A stretch of DNA of 64,000 nt from Acidimicrobiia bacterium (lineage in GTDB: Bacteria > Actinomycetota > Acidimicrobiia > Acidimicrobiales > CATQHL01), in assembly GCA_009840735.1 (NCBI GenBank), contig VXNF01000014.1:21288-85287 (forward strand). Reading direction: 5' to 3'. Of this stretch, positions 30,232 to 39,783 are shown in pieces (position 1 is the first letter of the stretch; each line of letters opens with the position of its first letter). The translations under genes were made by a program, and so were the position numbers. The notes under the pieces are model-generated. The model was not told the DNA's origin. It did not search any database and saw nothing but the letters and a program-made list of their open reading frames with translations.

Positions 30232-31485
30232 TCACTCCGAAGCCCCGCCGTCGATGTCGGTCACCAGAACGCGGGCGATGCGCCGACGCTGCACCCGCTC
30301 CACCAGGAAGCGATGGCCGTCCACCTCCAGGCTCTCCCCCTCGTCGGGGACCCGCCCCAGCATGGTGAAGATCAGCCCCCCCACGGTGTTCCAGCGACCT
30401 GAGGGCAACTCCGCCGCCAGCGCTTCGGAGAGTTCGCTCAGAGGGACCCGTCCGCTCACCCGGAAGCCGCCGTCCTCCAGCTTCTCCACGAGCGCCTGCT
30501 CGACGTCGAACTCGTCGGTGATCTCCCCCACCATCTCCTCGAGCAGGTCCTCCAGCGTGACGAGTCCCGCGGTGCCGCCGAACTCGTCGATCAGGATCAC
30601 CAGATGCGAGCGCCCGGCTTGCATCTCCGCCAGCAGCTCGGCGGTCCGCTTGGTGTCGGGGACGAAGCCGATCTGGCGCATCACCTCGCCCACGGGCCGG
30701 TCCTCGCCGTCGCCGCGCACCGCCGCGATGAGATCCCGCACGTGCGCGAAGCCCACGATGTCGTCTATCCCCTCCCCATAGACGGGGATACGGGTGAGGC
30801 CGTTGAACAGGGCCACCTCCAGGGACGCCGAGACGCTGACGGTGCCGGCGATGGCGACCATGTCCGGGCGCGGCACCATGACCTCGCGGGCGATGGTGTC
30901 GCCGAAGGAGATCACCGACTCGATGAGGCGGTGCTCCTGGGCTTCGATGCTCGCATCAGCGGCGGCGAGCTCCGCCACGGCCAGCAGCTCCTCCTCGGAG
31001 ACCGCCTCGGGTTCGCGCCGGGGGCTCGGCCCGAACCGCCCCGCTCGCTGGGGAAACCCCATGAGCAGCCGCAGCGGCGTGTAGAGCAGGAGGATCCGCA
31101 GGAAGGGCGCCACAGAGCGCGCCACCCGCTCGGGCCGGCGAATGGCGAGAGACTTCGAGCCGACGCCGATAGCCAGATAGAGCACGACGAGTTCCACGGC
31201 GAACGCCACGCCCAGCGCGCCGGCACCCCAGCGCCGCTGCACCAAGAAGTCCACCAGCGTGGCGATCCCGAGGAGGCTGGCCAGCACCAGGCCGAGCACC
31301 AGGGCGAGCACCTGACGGCGCCGCTCGAGCAGCCAGGCCAGCGCGCTGGACTCGGCGGCCTCCTCTTCGATCAGCACCCTCGCCTGGCTGCGGCGCAGCC
31401 GAATCAGGCTCGTCTCCGCCGCCGACAGCACGACCGCGCAGAGGCTCAGCACCGCCACGCCAGCGATCGCCAGCGCCTCTGTCAC
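30232..31485 (-). CDS. CNNM/CBS-domain hemolysin family (CorC/HlyC-type) membrane protein
   Basis: N-terminal DUF21 region, VMVPRPDMVAIAG, HLVILIDEFGGTAGLVTLEDLLEEMVGEITDEFD, C-terminal CorC_HlyC. Confidence 0.9.
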   Translation of the reverse strand: MTEALAIAGVAVLSLCAVVLSAAETSLIRLRRSQARVLIEEEAAESSALAWLLERRRQVLALVLGLVLASLLGIATLVDFLVQRRWGAGALGVAFAVELVVLYLAIGVGSKSLAIRRPERVARSVAPFLRILLLYTPLRLLMGFPQRAGRFGPSPRREPEAVSEEELLAVAELAAADASIEAQEHRLIESVISFGDTIAREVMVPRPDMVAIAGTVSVSASLEVALFNGLTRIPVYGEGIDDIVGFAHVRDLIAAVRGDGEDRPVGEVMRQIGFVPDTKRTAELLAEMQAGRSHLVILIDEFGGTAGLVTLEDLLEEMVGEITDEFDVEQALVEKLEDGGFRVSGRVPLSELSEALAAELPSGRWNTVGGLIFTMLGRVPDEGESLEVDGHRFLVERVQRRRIARVLVTDIDGGASE

Positions 31486-31488
31486 CGT

Positions 31489-32100
31489 TCAGCCCGCCCG
31501 CCAGGCAGCGGCGCCCGGCTTGCCAGGGTGGGTGCTGGCCGGTCGGTGGAGCCGGGCGAGCAGGGCGCGGGTTCGCCGCTTCATCCGGAGGGACTCCAGC
31601 GGGCCTGCGTGGTCGTGCCCCAGCAGGTGCAGCACGCCGTGTACGACGAGCAGCGCCAGCTCGTCCTCGAGCGAGTGGCCTGCCTCGCCCGCTTGGCGAG
31701 CCGCCACCAGCGGGCAGACGACGACGTCGCCCATGAGCAGCGGAGGGTCCCCGGCGGGCGCGGCGCGGCGCGCCCGCCGGGAGTTCGCCTCCACCGGGAA
31801 GGCCAGGACGTCGGTCGGGTGATCGCTGTCGAGCCAGTCGGCTGCCAACTCGGCGATCTCGGTCTCCCCCACGAACGCCAGACCCAACTCGGCGGGGCGT
31901 CGGACCCCTTCGCGCTCAGCCGCCGCCGCGGCCAGGAGACCCCAGCGCCCCAAGTCGAGCGGCACCGCCGCCGCGCCGCGGCGCCGGTCGGTCGCCTCCA
32001 CCGCGACGCACCCCTGCGCCACCCGCCGGCGATCCGCTCCGTCGGGCCGGTCCGGCGGTCGGTGTGGGTCCGGACGGTCCGCAGATTCGTCCTCGCTCAC
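31489..32100 (-). CDS. ybeY: rRNA maturation endoribonuclease YbeY
   Basis: HPTDVLAFP...; zinc motif HGVLHLLGHDH. Confidence 0.93.
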   Translation of the reverse strand: MSEDESADRPDPHRPPDRPDGADRRRVAQGCVAVEATDRRRGAAAVPLDLGRWGLLAAAAAEREGVRRPAELGLAFVGETEIAELAADWLDSDHPTDVLAFPVEANSRRARRAAPAGDPPLLMGDVVVCPLVAARQAGEAGHSLEDELALLVVHGVLHLLGHDHAGPLESLRMKRRTRALLARLHRPASTHPGKPGAAAWRAG

Positions 32101-33095
32101 CCCGACCGGTCCCGCGGAGGCCCGTCGCCCGCCTCGCTGCTGGCCTTGTCGTAGGCGTTGACGATGTCGGTCACGATGGGATGGCGGACGACGTCCCGGC
32201 TGCTCAGATAGACGAAACGGACGCCGTCGATGTCCCCCAGCAGCGTCTCGAGGCCGTCGAGGCCGCTGCGACCCCCGGCAACGTCAACCTGGGTCACGTC
32301 GCCGGTGATCACCGCCCGCGACCCGAACCCGATGCGGGTGAGGAACATCTTCATCTGCTCGGGGGTGGTGTTCTGAGCCTCGTCGAGGATGATGAAGCTC
32401 CGGTTCAGCGTCCGCCCGCGCATGAACGCCAGCGGCGCCACCTCCACGATCTCCTGCTCGAGCAGCCGCTGCACGCCCTGGTGGTCCAGCATGTCGTGCA
32501 GCGCGTCGTACAGCGGGCGCAGGTACGGATCCACCTTGGCGGCCACGTCGCCAGGCAGGAAGCCGAGACGTTCGCCGGCCTCGACGGCCGGGCGGGTGAG
32601 CACGATCCGCTCCACCTCCCGCGCCTGCAGCGCGGCGAGCGCCGCAGCGACGGCCAGCCAGCTCTTGCCGGTCCCCGCCGGGCCGATCGCGAACGTGGCT
32701 GTCGCTGAGCGGATGGCGTCCACGTACGCCTTCTGGCCCCGCGAGCGGGGGCGCACCGCCGGGCCGCGGGCGCCGCGGAGCACCTCGTCGCTCAGCACTT
32801 CGCTGGGGCTCTCATCGGCGGCTACCAGGTCGATGACGTGAACTAGCGAGCGCGAGTCCAGCGGGTGGCCCTGGCGGACGAGCGTGATCAGCTCTTCGAG
32901 GACCCGCGCCACGCTCGGCGCGTCCGGGCCGGTGACGGTCACCTCGTTGCCCCGCACGTGGATGCCGCTGTGGGGGAAGGCCGCCTCCAGCAGCCGCAGG
33001 TGGCGGTCGGCGGGCCCGAGGAGGTTGGGCAGCAGGTGATTGCCGGGGACCGTGACCCGAGCCCGGCTGGCGGGCTGCTCAGCCACCGAGGACAA
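32097..33095 (-). CDS. PhoH family ATPase
   Basis: TFAIGPAGTGKSWLAVAAALAAL...SFIILDEAQNTTPEQMKMFLTRIGFGSRAVITGDVTQVD. Confidence 0.93.
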   Translation of the reverse strand: MSSVAEQPASRARVTVPGNHLLPNLLGPADRHLRLLEAAFPHSGIHVRGNEVTVTGPDAPSVARVLEELITLVRQGHPLDSRSLVHVIDLVAADESPSEVLSDEVLRGARGPAVRPRSRGQKAYVDAIRSATATFAIGPAGTGKSWLAVAAALAALQAREVERIVLTRPAVEAGERLGFLPGDVAAKVDPYLRPLYDALHDMLDHQGVQRLLEQEIVEVAPLAFMRGRTLNRSFIILDEAQNTTPEQMKMFLTRIGFGSRAVITGDVTQVDVAGGRSGLDGLETLLGDIDGVRFVYLSSRDVVRHPIVTDIVNAYDKASSEAGDGPPRDRSG

Positions 33096-33177
33096 CGCGG
33101 GTCGCCAGCGTGGGCCTGCTTACGGTCCGCAGCGGGCGTCGCTCAGCGCGTCGCCCATCTCGAGGTCCGACAAACGA

Positions 33178-33459
33178 CTAGCTCTCCGGTACCGAGTCTT
33201 CCTCGTCCGCATCGGAGGCCCGCGCCGGAACCGGATCGGGGTAGAGGTGCTTCAGGGTGCCCGGCTCGACCCGGGACTCCTCGATGAATGCGTCGACGTC
33301 GCTCGCCTTGAAGCGGAAGACGCGCCCGAAGCGATACGCCGGGAGCTGCCCGATGTCCACGAACCGGTAGATCGTGCGGGTCGTGAGACCGAGACGTCTC
33401 GCCGTGTCTTCGGTACTGAGCCAATCAATGTCCGATTCCGCCATGTCCGTGAACCTCAC
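33178..33459 (-). CDS. Helix-turn-helix DNA-binding protein (excisionase/BldC-like)
   Basis: LSTEDTARRLGLTTRTIYRFVDIGQLPAYRFGRVFRFKASDVDAFIEE. Confidence 0.78.
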   Translation of the reverse strand: MRFTDMAESDIDWLSTEDTARRLGLTTRTIYRFVDIGQLPAYRFGRVFRFKASDVDAFIEESRVEPGTLKHLYPDPVPARASDADEEDSVPES

Positions 33460-33624
33460 AGCCTCGCGTCGTTTCGCCCCCGCTGGTGCATCGGTGTTGC
33501 ACCACAGAGACTTAGGGGTTGTCGCACCTTGTTACAGGCTGTTGACCAACTTGGCAAAACAAGGCGATGCACACGATGCTAGCCGATGTCCTGACGCCAC
33601 GGGCACCCGCCCGCAGCGGCCTGC

Positions 33625-34629
33625 TCAACCCGCTGCTCCGACGCTGTCCGGCGCCGCCACGTCCAGCAGGATCTTGCCGAAGTTGGCGTTGGATTGCATG
33701 TGGGCGTGCGCTTCGGCTACCTGCTCGATGCGGTAGCGCCGGTCGATCACCGCCCGGAGCCGCCCCGCCTCGAACAGCGGCAGAACCTCGGCGGCGAAAC
33801 GTCGGCTGAGGGCGATCTTCTCCTCCAGCGGGCGCGACCGCAGCACGGTTCCCACAAGGCGGGCGCGCTTGACCATGAGCCGTCCCAGCGGGAGCGTGGC
33901 CTCGCCGCCGCCGAGCAGCCCCACCTGCACGATCGAGCCGCGTTCTGCCAGAGCCGCAAGGTTGCGAGCCAGGTAGTCGCCGCCTACGACGTCCAGAACG
34001 ACATCGGCGCCGCGCCCGGCGGTCAGGTCGCGGGTCGCCTCGACGAAGTCCTCGCTCCGGTAGTCCACCGCCAAGTCGGCGCCCAGCTCGCGACATCCCG
34101 CCAGCTTCGCGGCTGAGGCGGTCACCGCCACCGTCGCCCCCAGCGCCTTGGCGAGCTGGATCGCGGCGGTCCCCACGCCCGAGCCGCCGCCGTGGACCAG
34201 CGCGGTGCGGCCCGAGGTCAGCCCGCCTTGGCAGACCAGCGCATCCCAGGCTGTGATCCACGCCTCGGGGATGGCTGCGGCGTCGCTCAGCGCCACGCTC
34301 GCAGGGGGGCGAAGTGCCATCCGCTCGTGGACGACGAGCTGCTCGGCGTAGGCGCCGCCGTCGGTGAGGCCCATGACCTCCTCGCCCGCAGCGATGCGCC
34401 GGACTCGCTCGCCGACCGCGCGGACCCGCCCGGCGAACTCCAGCCCCAGAATCTCCACGGCGGCCTCGGTGCCCGGATAGCGGCCCGTTCGCTGCAGCAG
34501 GTCGGCTCGGTTGAGTGCCGTCGCCACGACGTCCACGAGCAGCTCGTCGGGCCCCGGCGCAGGCGGCTCGACCTCTCCGAGCCGCAGCACCTCGGGACCG
34601 CCGTAGCCGGACAGAACGACGGCGCGCAC
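33625..34629 (-). CDS. NAD(P)H-quinone oxidoreductase, MDR family
   Basis: MRAVVLSGYGGPEVLRLGEVEPPAPGPDELLVDV...; HGGGSGVGTAAIQLAKALGATV. Confidence 0.9.
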   Translation of the reverse strand: MRAVVLSGYGGPEVLRLGEVEPPAPGPDELLVDVVATALNRADLLQRTGRYPGTEAAVEILGLEFAGRVRAVGERVRRIAAGEEVMGLTDGGAYAEQLVVHERMALRPPASVALSDAAAIPEAWITAWDALVCQGGLTSGRTALVHGGGSGVGTAAIQLAKALGATVAVTASAAKLAGCRELGADLAVDYRSEDFVEATRDLTAGRGADVVLDVVGGDYLARNLAALAERGSIVQVGLLGGGEATLPLGRLMVKRARLVGTVLRSRPLEEKIALSRRFAAEVLPLFEAGRLRAVIDRRYRIEQVAEAHAHMQSNANFGKILLDVAAPDSVGAAG

Positions 34630-35469
34630 TTAGGCGAGCCTACCGCTGCCGGGGGCCTCGGAGCCTTCGGGGCGCGCCTGGGGGTCACCGGAGGCGCGGA
34701 GCGCGTCGCGAATCATGCGCAGGGCGATCATCACGAGCAGCCCGGCGAACAGCGCCGAGGAGAGCCCCGACGGAATCGCTCCCGCCAGCATCCCGCCGCC
34801 GAAGGCTGCCAGCATGCCCATCGCCCCGACCACTGCGGCGCCCCGCAGGTCCACGTTCTCGTTGCGCAGGTTGCGCAGCGTCCCCACGACGGCCGTCGGG
34901 AGCACCACCAGCAGGGAGGTTCCTTTCGCCGTGACGTCGCCCACGTCGAAGAGCAGCACCAGCGCCGGGACCACTATCACCCCTCCCCCGACCCCCATCA
35001 GACCAGCCACGAGGCCCACCAGCACGCCGCATCCCACGAGACCGAACGCGGCGCCCACCGTCAGGGCCATGGCGCCGACGCCGCCGGTCTCCCCGGCCAG
35101 CATGCGCCCGGCGGTGACCGCCAGCAGCACGACGAAGGCCACCTGCAGGCTCCGCAGGCGCACCCGGTGCAGCAGGTCCACACCGGCGAGGACGCCGAGA
35201 CCCGATCCGGCGAAGATCAGCGATGCGGCGACGACGTCCACCGCCTGCTGCAGCGCGTAGGCGACGAGTCCGGCGGCGGCGAACAGGGCCGACGCGGCGA
35301 GTGAGGTGCCGTGCGCCACCCGCTGGCCATAGCCCCCCAGCAGCATCAGACCGGGGGCGATGAAGATTCCCCCGCCCACGCCGAACAGCCCGGCGATGAA
35401 CCCGGCGGCCACGCCGACGCCGCGGAGCAGCCACCGCGGGCGGGCTCGCTCGCCGGCGGCCGCCGTCAC
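34630..35469 (-). CDS. TauE/SafE-family permease
   Basis: GFIAGLFGVGGGIFIAPGLML...VGLVAGLMGVGGGVIVVPALVLL; ATGA overlap with the preceding FDH subunit gene. Confidence 0.88.
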   Translation of the reverse strand: MTAAAGERARPRWLLRGVGVAAGFIAGLFGVGGGIFIAPGLMLLGGYGQRVAHGTSLAASALFAAAGLVAYALQQAVDVVAASLIFAGSGLGVLAGVDLLHRVRLRSLQVAFVVLLAVTAGRMLAGETGGVGAMALTVGAAFGLVGCGVLVGLVAGLMGVGGGVIVVPALVLLFDVGDVTAKGTSLLVVLPTAVVGTLRNLRNENVDLRGAAVVGAMGMLAAFGGGMLAGAIPSGLSSALFAGLLVMIALRMIRDALRASGDPQARPEGSEAPGSGRLA

Positions 35470-36383
35470 GCCGGCGGTCTGGCGTCGGCCGCCAGATCCG
35501 TCTCCTTCGGCCGCTGCTGTCGCGGCCCGCCCGCGTACTCGAATCCGAAGCGGCCCTTGATGCAGAGATGGCCTTCGGTCACCTCGTGGTCCTCCGGCGA
35601 GGTGACCCGAAAGATCACCTCGTCCTGGGTGTGCAGCTCGAGGTTGCAGCCGACGCCGCAGTAGGGGCAGACCGTGGTGGTCACCGACTGGGCCTCGGGG
35701 TCAAACCGGCCCGAGGCCCGCAAGTCGAACTCCCGGGTGAAGATGAGCGCGCCCGTGGGGCAGACTCCGATGCAGTTGCCGCAGTACACGCACGCCGAGT
35801 CCGGCAGCGCCACGTCGTACTCGGTGGAGATCCGGGCGTCGAACCCCCGTCCCGCCACGGCGATGGCGAAGGTGTGCTGCGCCTCGGTGCCGCAGGCGTC
35901 AACGCACTTGTAGCAGAGCACGCAGCGGTCGTAGTCCCGGACGTACAGCTCGTCGTGGCGCCGCACCGGCTCGGACAGCCGAGCCCGCTGGGGTCCGTGA
36001 CGTTCAGGGTCGACGCCGTACTCCTCGAGCCAGCGCAGAATGTCCGCCTCGGCGCGGGACAGGTCCACCGAGGAGGCGAGCAGCTCCAGGACCATCCGGC
36101 GAGACGCCTGCACCCGTTCGCCGCCGGTGCGGATCTCCATGCCCTCGGCCACCCGGCGGGAGCAGGCGGGAACCAAGGTGCGCGAGCCCTCGAGTTCCAC
36201 GACGCAGACCCGGCAGGCGTTGACCGGGGTGATCGTCGGCGCCCAGCAGATCGTCGGCACCTCGACGCCTGCGCCGCGGCAGACCTCCAGGATGGTGCTG
36301 CCCTCGGCCGCCGACCGCTCGACGCCGTCGAGGCGCACCGCCACCTTGCGGCGCGGGATCGCCACGGGCACCGGGCTGCTCAC
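35466..36383 (-). CDS. Formate dehydrogenase alpha, N-terminal half (2Fe-2S, 4Fe-4S and Mo/4Fe-4S domains)
   Basis: NuoG-like CWAPTITPVNACRVCVVELEG, CVLCYKCVDACGTEAQ, CVYCGNCIGVCPTGAL, CPYCGVGCNLELHTQDEVIFRVTSPEDHEVTEGHLCIKGRFGFEY, then stop. GTG start overlaps the upstream gene by 4 bp. Confidence 0.85.
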   Translation of the reverse strand: MSSPVPVAIPRRKVAVRLDGVERSAAEGSTILEVCRGAGVEVPTICWAPTITPVNACRVCVVELEGSRTLVPACSRRVAEGMEIRTGGERVQASRRMVLELLASSVDLSRAEADILRWLEEYGVDPERHGPQRARLSEPVRRHDELYVRDYDRCVLCYKCVDACGTEAQHTFAIAVAGRGFDARISTEYDVALPDSACVYCGNCIGVCPTGALIFTREFDLRASGRFDPEAQSVTTTVCPYCGVGCNLELHTQDEVIFRVTSPEDHEVTEGHLCIKGRFGFEYAGGPRQQRPKETDLAADARPPA

Positions 36384-38149
36384 GGCGAGGCGCCTGCGAC
36401 GCTGCTGCGGCCATCGGCGGCCCCTGCGGCGCCGCCGATGAGGCCCAAGCGCAGAGCCGAGCCGACCGCCGAAGCCGCCGTGTGGCCCAGCCCGCAGATG
36501 GAGGCGTCGCCCATGACTGCGGCGAGGTCCTTCAGCAGGTCGCCGTCGCCAGCCAGCGCCGAGCCCGAGCGCAGGCGCGCGATCGTCTCGTTCTGGCGCA
36601 CGGTGCCCACCCGGCACGGCACGCACTGCCCGCAGGACTCGTCGCGGAAGAAGGCGGTGATCCGCTCCACGATGTCGCCCATGTCTGTCGCCGCGCCGAA
36701 CACGGTCACCGCGCCGGAGCCCAGCGTGAGGCCCGCCGCCCCGACACCCTCGAAGGTCAGCGCCACCTCGCCTGCATCCTGGGGCACGAAGCTGCCGGCG
36801 GCGCCGCCGAGCAGCACGGCGCCGGCGTCCCGCGGCGACCCGGCCAGCTCCAACAAGTCACTGAGGCGGGTCCCGAACGGCACCTCGTAGACGCCGGGGA
36901 GGGCCACGTCGCCGGCCACGGAGAACAGCTTGGTGCCGGGGCTATCCGCGGTGCCCACAGCGGAGAAGGCACCCGCGCCCTCGGTCAGGATCACCGGCAC
37001 GTTGTGGAGCGTCTCGACGTTGTTGACCACGGTGGGCCGGCCGAACAGCCCTGCCTCGGTCGGGAACGGCGGCTTGGAGCGGGGCTCGCCGCGGTAGCCC
37101 TCCAGCGAATTGAACAGCGCCGTCTCCTCGCCGCAGATGTAGGCGCCGGCACCCCGCCGAACCTCGATGTCGAAGGCCAGGCCGCTGCTGGCCACGTCGA
37201 CGCCCAACAGCCCGTGCCGGCGGGCCTGCTCGACGGCGGCGATGACGCGCTGCTCGGCGGTCGGGTACTCCCCCCTGATGTAGACGTAGCCCTGCGTGGC
37301 ACCGACGGTAACCCCGGCGATCGTCATGGACTCGACGAGGGCGAAGGGGTCGCCTTCCAGCAGCACCCGGTCCTTGAAGGTTCCCGGCTCGGACTCGTCC
37401 GCGTTGCACACCACGTAGCGGTCCCGGCGCGCCGAGGAGGCCACGGCCCGCCACTTCACCCCGGTCGGGAAGGCGGCGCCGCCCCGGCCCCGCAGCCCCG
37501 AGTCGGCGATCTCGCGCAGCACCGACTCGGGCCCCATCGCCAGCGCTGCCCGCAGCGCCCGGTAACCGCCGTGCGCCCGGTACTCCTCGAGACTCGCGGG
37601 GTCTGCGGTGCCGATCCGCCCGGTCAGCCAGGCGGGCCCCACAGCGACCACACGAGCCGGCGCCGCCTCGGTTCCCGCGGCGGTCCAGCGCGCCGCGTCG
37701 GCGCCGGCGCGCTGCACGAACGCCGCCGGCGCCCGGTCGCACTGTCCGAGGCACGGGCTCGTGTGAACGCCGACCGACTCGCCGCTCTGCCAGCCGTCGT
37801 GCCCGTCGGGTTCGCGGTAGTCGGGATGGAGGCGGCAGACGATGTCGTCACAGACGTGAACGACGGTGCGCGGACCTTCGGTGGTCCGCAGCAGCGCATA
37901 GAACGTGGCGACTCCGAAGGCCTCGGCGCGGGGCACGTCGAGGCGGGCGCACAGCTCCGCCAGCGCCTCCGGGCTAATCCAGCCGACCCGGTCCTGCAGG
38001 GCGTGCAGCGCCGGCAGCAGCAGGTGGCGGCGGTCCGGCCCGCGCCGGATCACCCGAGCCTCAACGGCCTGCACCCGGCGACCAACAACCGCCTCCAGCG
38101 CCTCCGCTTCCGCCGGCGTCGGAGCGGCGGCCGGCGGTCGAGACTCCAT
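36380..38149 (-). CDS. NAD-dependent formate dehydrogenase diaphorase subunit (NuoE-NuoF fusion type)
   Basis: NuoE-like N-terminus (RVGWISPEALAELCARL...GVATFYALLRT) fused to NuoF: GLRGRGGAAFPTGVKW, YVVCNADESEPGTFKDR, GAYICGEETALFNSLEGYRGEPRSKPPFP, ESCGQCVPCRVGT. Confidence 0.9.
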   Translation of the reverse strand: MESRPPAAAPTPAEAEALEAVVGRRVQAVEARVIRRGPDRRHLLLPALHALQDRVGWISPEALAELCARLDVPRAEAFGVATFYALLRTTEGPRTVVHVCDDIVCRLHPDYREPDGHDGWQSGESVGVHTSPCLGQCDRAPAAFVQRAGADAARWTAAGTEAAPARVVAVGPAWLTGRIGTADPASLEEYRAHGGYRALRAALAMGPESVLREIADSGLRGRGGAAFPTGVKWRAVASSARRDRYVVCNADESEPGTFKDRVLLEGDPFALVESMTIAGVTVGATQGYVYIRGEYPTAEQRVIAAVEQARRHGLLGVDVASSGLAFDIEVRRGAGAYICGEETALFNSLEGYRGEPRSKPPFPTEAGLFGRPTVVNNVETLHNVPVILTEGAGAFSAVGTADSPGTKLFSVAGDVALPGVYEVPFGTRLSDLLELAGSPRDAGAVLLGGAAGSFVPQDAGEVALTFEGVGAAGLTLGSGAVTVFGAATDMGDIVERITAFFRDESCGQCVPCRVGTVRQNETIARLRSGSALAGDGDLLKDLAAVMGDASICGLGHTAASAVGSALRLGLIGGAAGAADGRSSVAGASP

Positions 38150-38292
38150 CCTGCCAGCCTAGGAGCGCGCCTCAGCGTCGCAGAGTCAGCCCGTCACACC
38201 CGCACCGGACCGCGCTCAGGCGGCCGAACGGCCACGCAGCAGCTCGGCTAGGCGCGGCGGGCTCAAGTTGGTATGCGTGATGGCCACCCCAG

Positions 38293-39462
38293 CTACCCGA
38301 CCTGCGTCGGCCAGTGGCGCTTGTAGCGCGTCACGAGCCAGCGGTTGAACTGCGCCAGGGTCTCCTCCTGCCAGGAGTACCGCCCGCGCGGCGCGAACAC
38401 CGAGTTCAGGCCCTGCTGCACCATGCGGTCGGCATAGACGTCCTGCACATTGAAGTTGTCGACGCCCTGTTCGGCCTGCTCGAACAGGTACTCGAACATC
38501 GGGTCCGCTAGCGCCGAGGCCTCGAAGCAGTAGCCGATGTGGATGGTGATCTCTCCGGGCCCGTCGGGGCTGATGATGAAGTAGGCGACCTCATCGGGCA
38601 CGATCGCCAAGGACAGCGTCGGCGGGATCAGCACGAACGACCCGCGGCGGCGCTGCGCCTCGGTGAGGTTGGCGAAGACAGGCAGCAGACACTTCTTCGT
38701 CGGATTGAAGGAGCCGTCGATGTCGGTGAAGTGCTGGATGCGCCCGATGGCGCCGTCGTCGGGATCCCACGGCAGATAGTCGTTCAGGTGGCTGGGGGCG
38801 AAGGTCTGGAGCGGGCCGTGCAGCCGGCTGGCGTGGTAGGGGTCGTTGAAGTTCTCCATCATGACCTTCCAGTTCCACGGCAGGTCCGGCAGGGTCTTGC
38901 CCTCGCGGGTCACCGTGTTCGGCAGGCCGAAGTTCTCCAGGATGTCGTCGATCTTCGCCAGGGTGGGTCCCAGCGGCTGCGCCTCGGAGTCGAAGTTGCA
39001 GAACACGAACCCCTGCCACAGTTCGGTGCGCAGCCGCGGCAGGCCATGGTCGGCCCGCTCGAAGCCGACGGCGCGCTCCATCGCCGGCGCGCCCAGCAAC
39101 GCCCCGTCGAGCCCGTACGCCCAGTGGTGGTAGGGGCAAGTGAAGCGGCGCGTGTTGCCCGAACCTTCGGCCAGCACCATGCCGCGGTGCTGGCAGACCG
39201 CGGAGATGACCCCGATCTCACCGTCGCTGTCGCGCAGCAGGATCAGCGGCTCCCCCGCGAGCGTGATGCAGCGGAAATCCCCGGGCTCGGGAACCTGATC
39301 GGCTCGCCCCACGCAGAGCCACTCGCGTTGGAAGAGTGCCCGCCGCTCAAACTCGTAGAACTCCCCGGACGTGTATATGACCGGCGGCAGCAGGCACGAC
39401 TCGTTCACCGAACCCACCGACGAGGCGAAGGACTCGCGCAGTTCATCGCTCAGGACAGTCAT
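38293..39462 (-). CDS. Rieske 2Fe-2S ring-hydroxylating-type oxygenase, alpha subunit
   Basis: Rieske CQHRGMVLAEGSGNTRRFTCPYHHWAYGLDG; mononuclear iron motif ENFNDPYHASRLH. Confidence 0.9.
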   Translation of the reverse strand: MTVLSDELRESFASSVGSVNESCLLPPVIYTSGEFYEFERRALFQREWLCVGRADQVPEPGDFRCITLAGEPLILLRDSDGEIGVISAVCQHRGMVLAEGSGNTRRFTCPYHHWAYGLDGALLGAPAMERAVGFERADHGLPRLRTELWQGFVFCNFDSEAQPLGPTLAKIDDILENFGLPNTVTREGKTLPDLPWNWKVMMENFNDPYHASRLHGPLQTFAPSHLNDYLPWDPDDGAIGRIQHFTDIDGSFNPTKKCLLPVFANLTEAQRRRGSFVLIPPTLSLAIVPDEVAYFIISPDGPGEITIHIGYCFEASALADPMFEYLFEQAEQGVDNFNVQDVYADRMVQQGLNSVFAPRGRYSWQEETLAQFNRWLVTRYKRHWPTQVG

Positions 39463-39783
39463 CTCGTGCCTCCCTTCGGGCGATGCGACCCGGCGCCTGG
39501 GGCACTGCCGCCCCCTGGATTTCCGCGCAGGCTCACGAGCGCGCAGGCAAAACATATTCTCGCCGCCGGTGGCCCGCACCGTCAGCCGCCCCGCCCGCGC
39601 CCGACAGAGAACACCCGCCCCCGCCGCTAGGGCTAACGTGGTCCGGCGCGGCGGAACGTGGCCGCGGCGGAAGAGGCCCGAACAAGCAGTCCCGCCAGAT
39701 TCCGCTACCCTTTGGCCAGCGGGAGACGTCCTGACCGAGACCGCCGCAGCGAGCGACGAGAGATCGGACAGTTAGGAGCAAAG

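Noticed and set aside
30604-32154. 516-aa plus-strand ORF
   Set aside because: Antisense to the CNNM/CBS protein and YbeY genes, no conserved motifs.
36482-38251. 589-aa plus-strand ORF
   Set aside because: Antisense shadow of the FDH NuoE-NuoF subunit.
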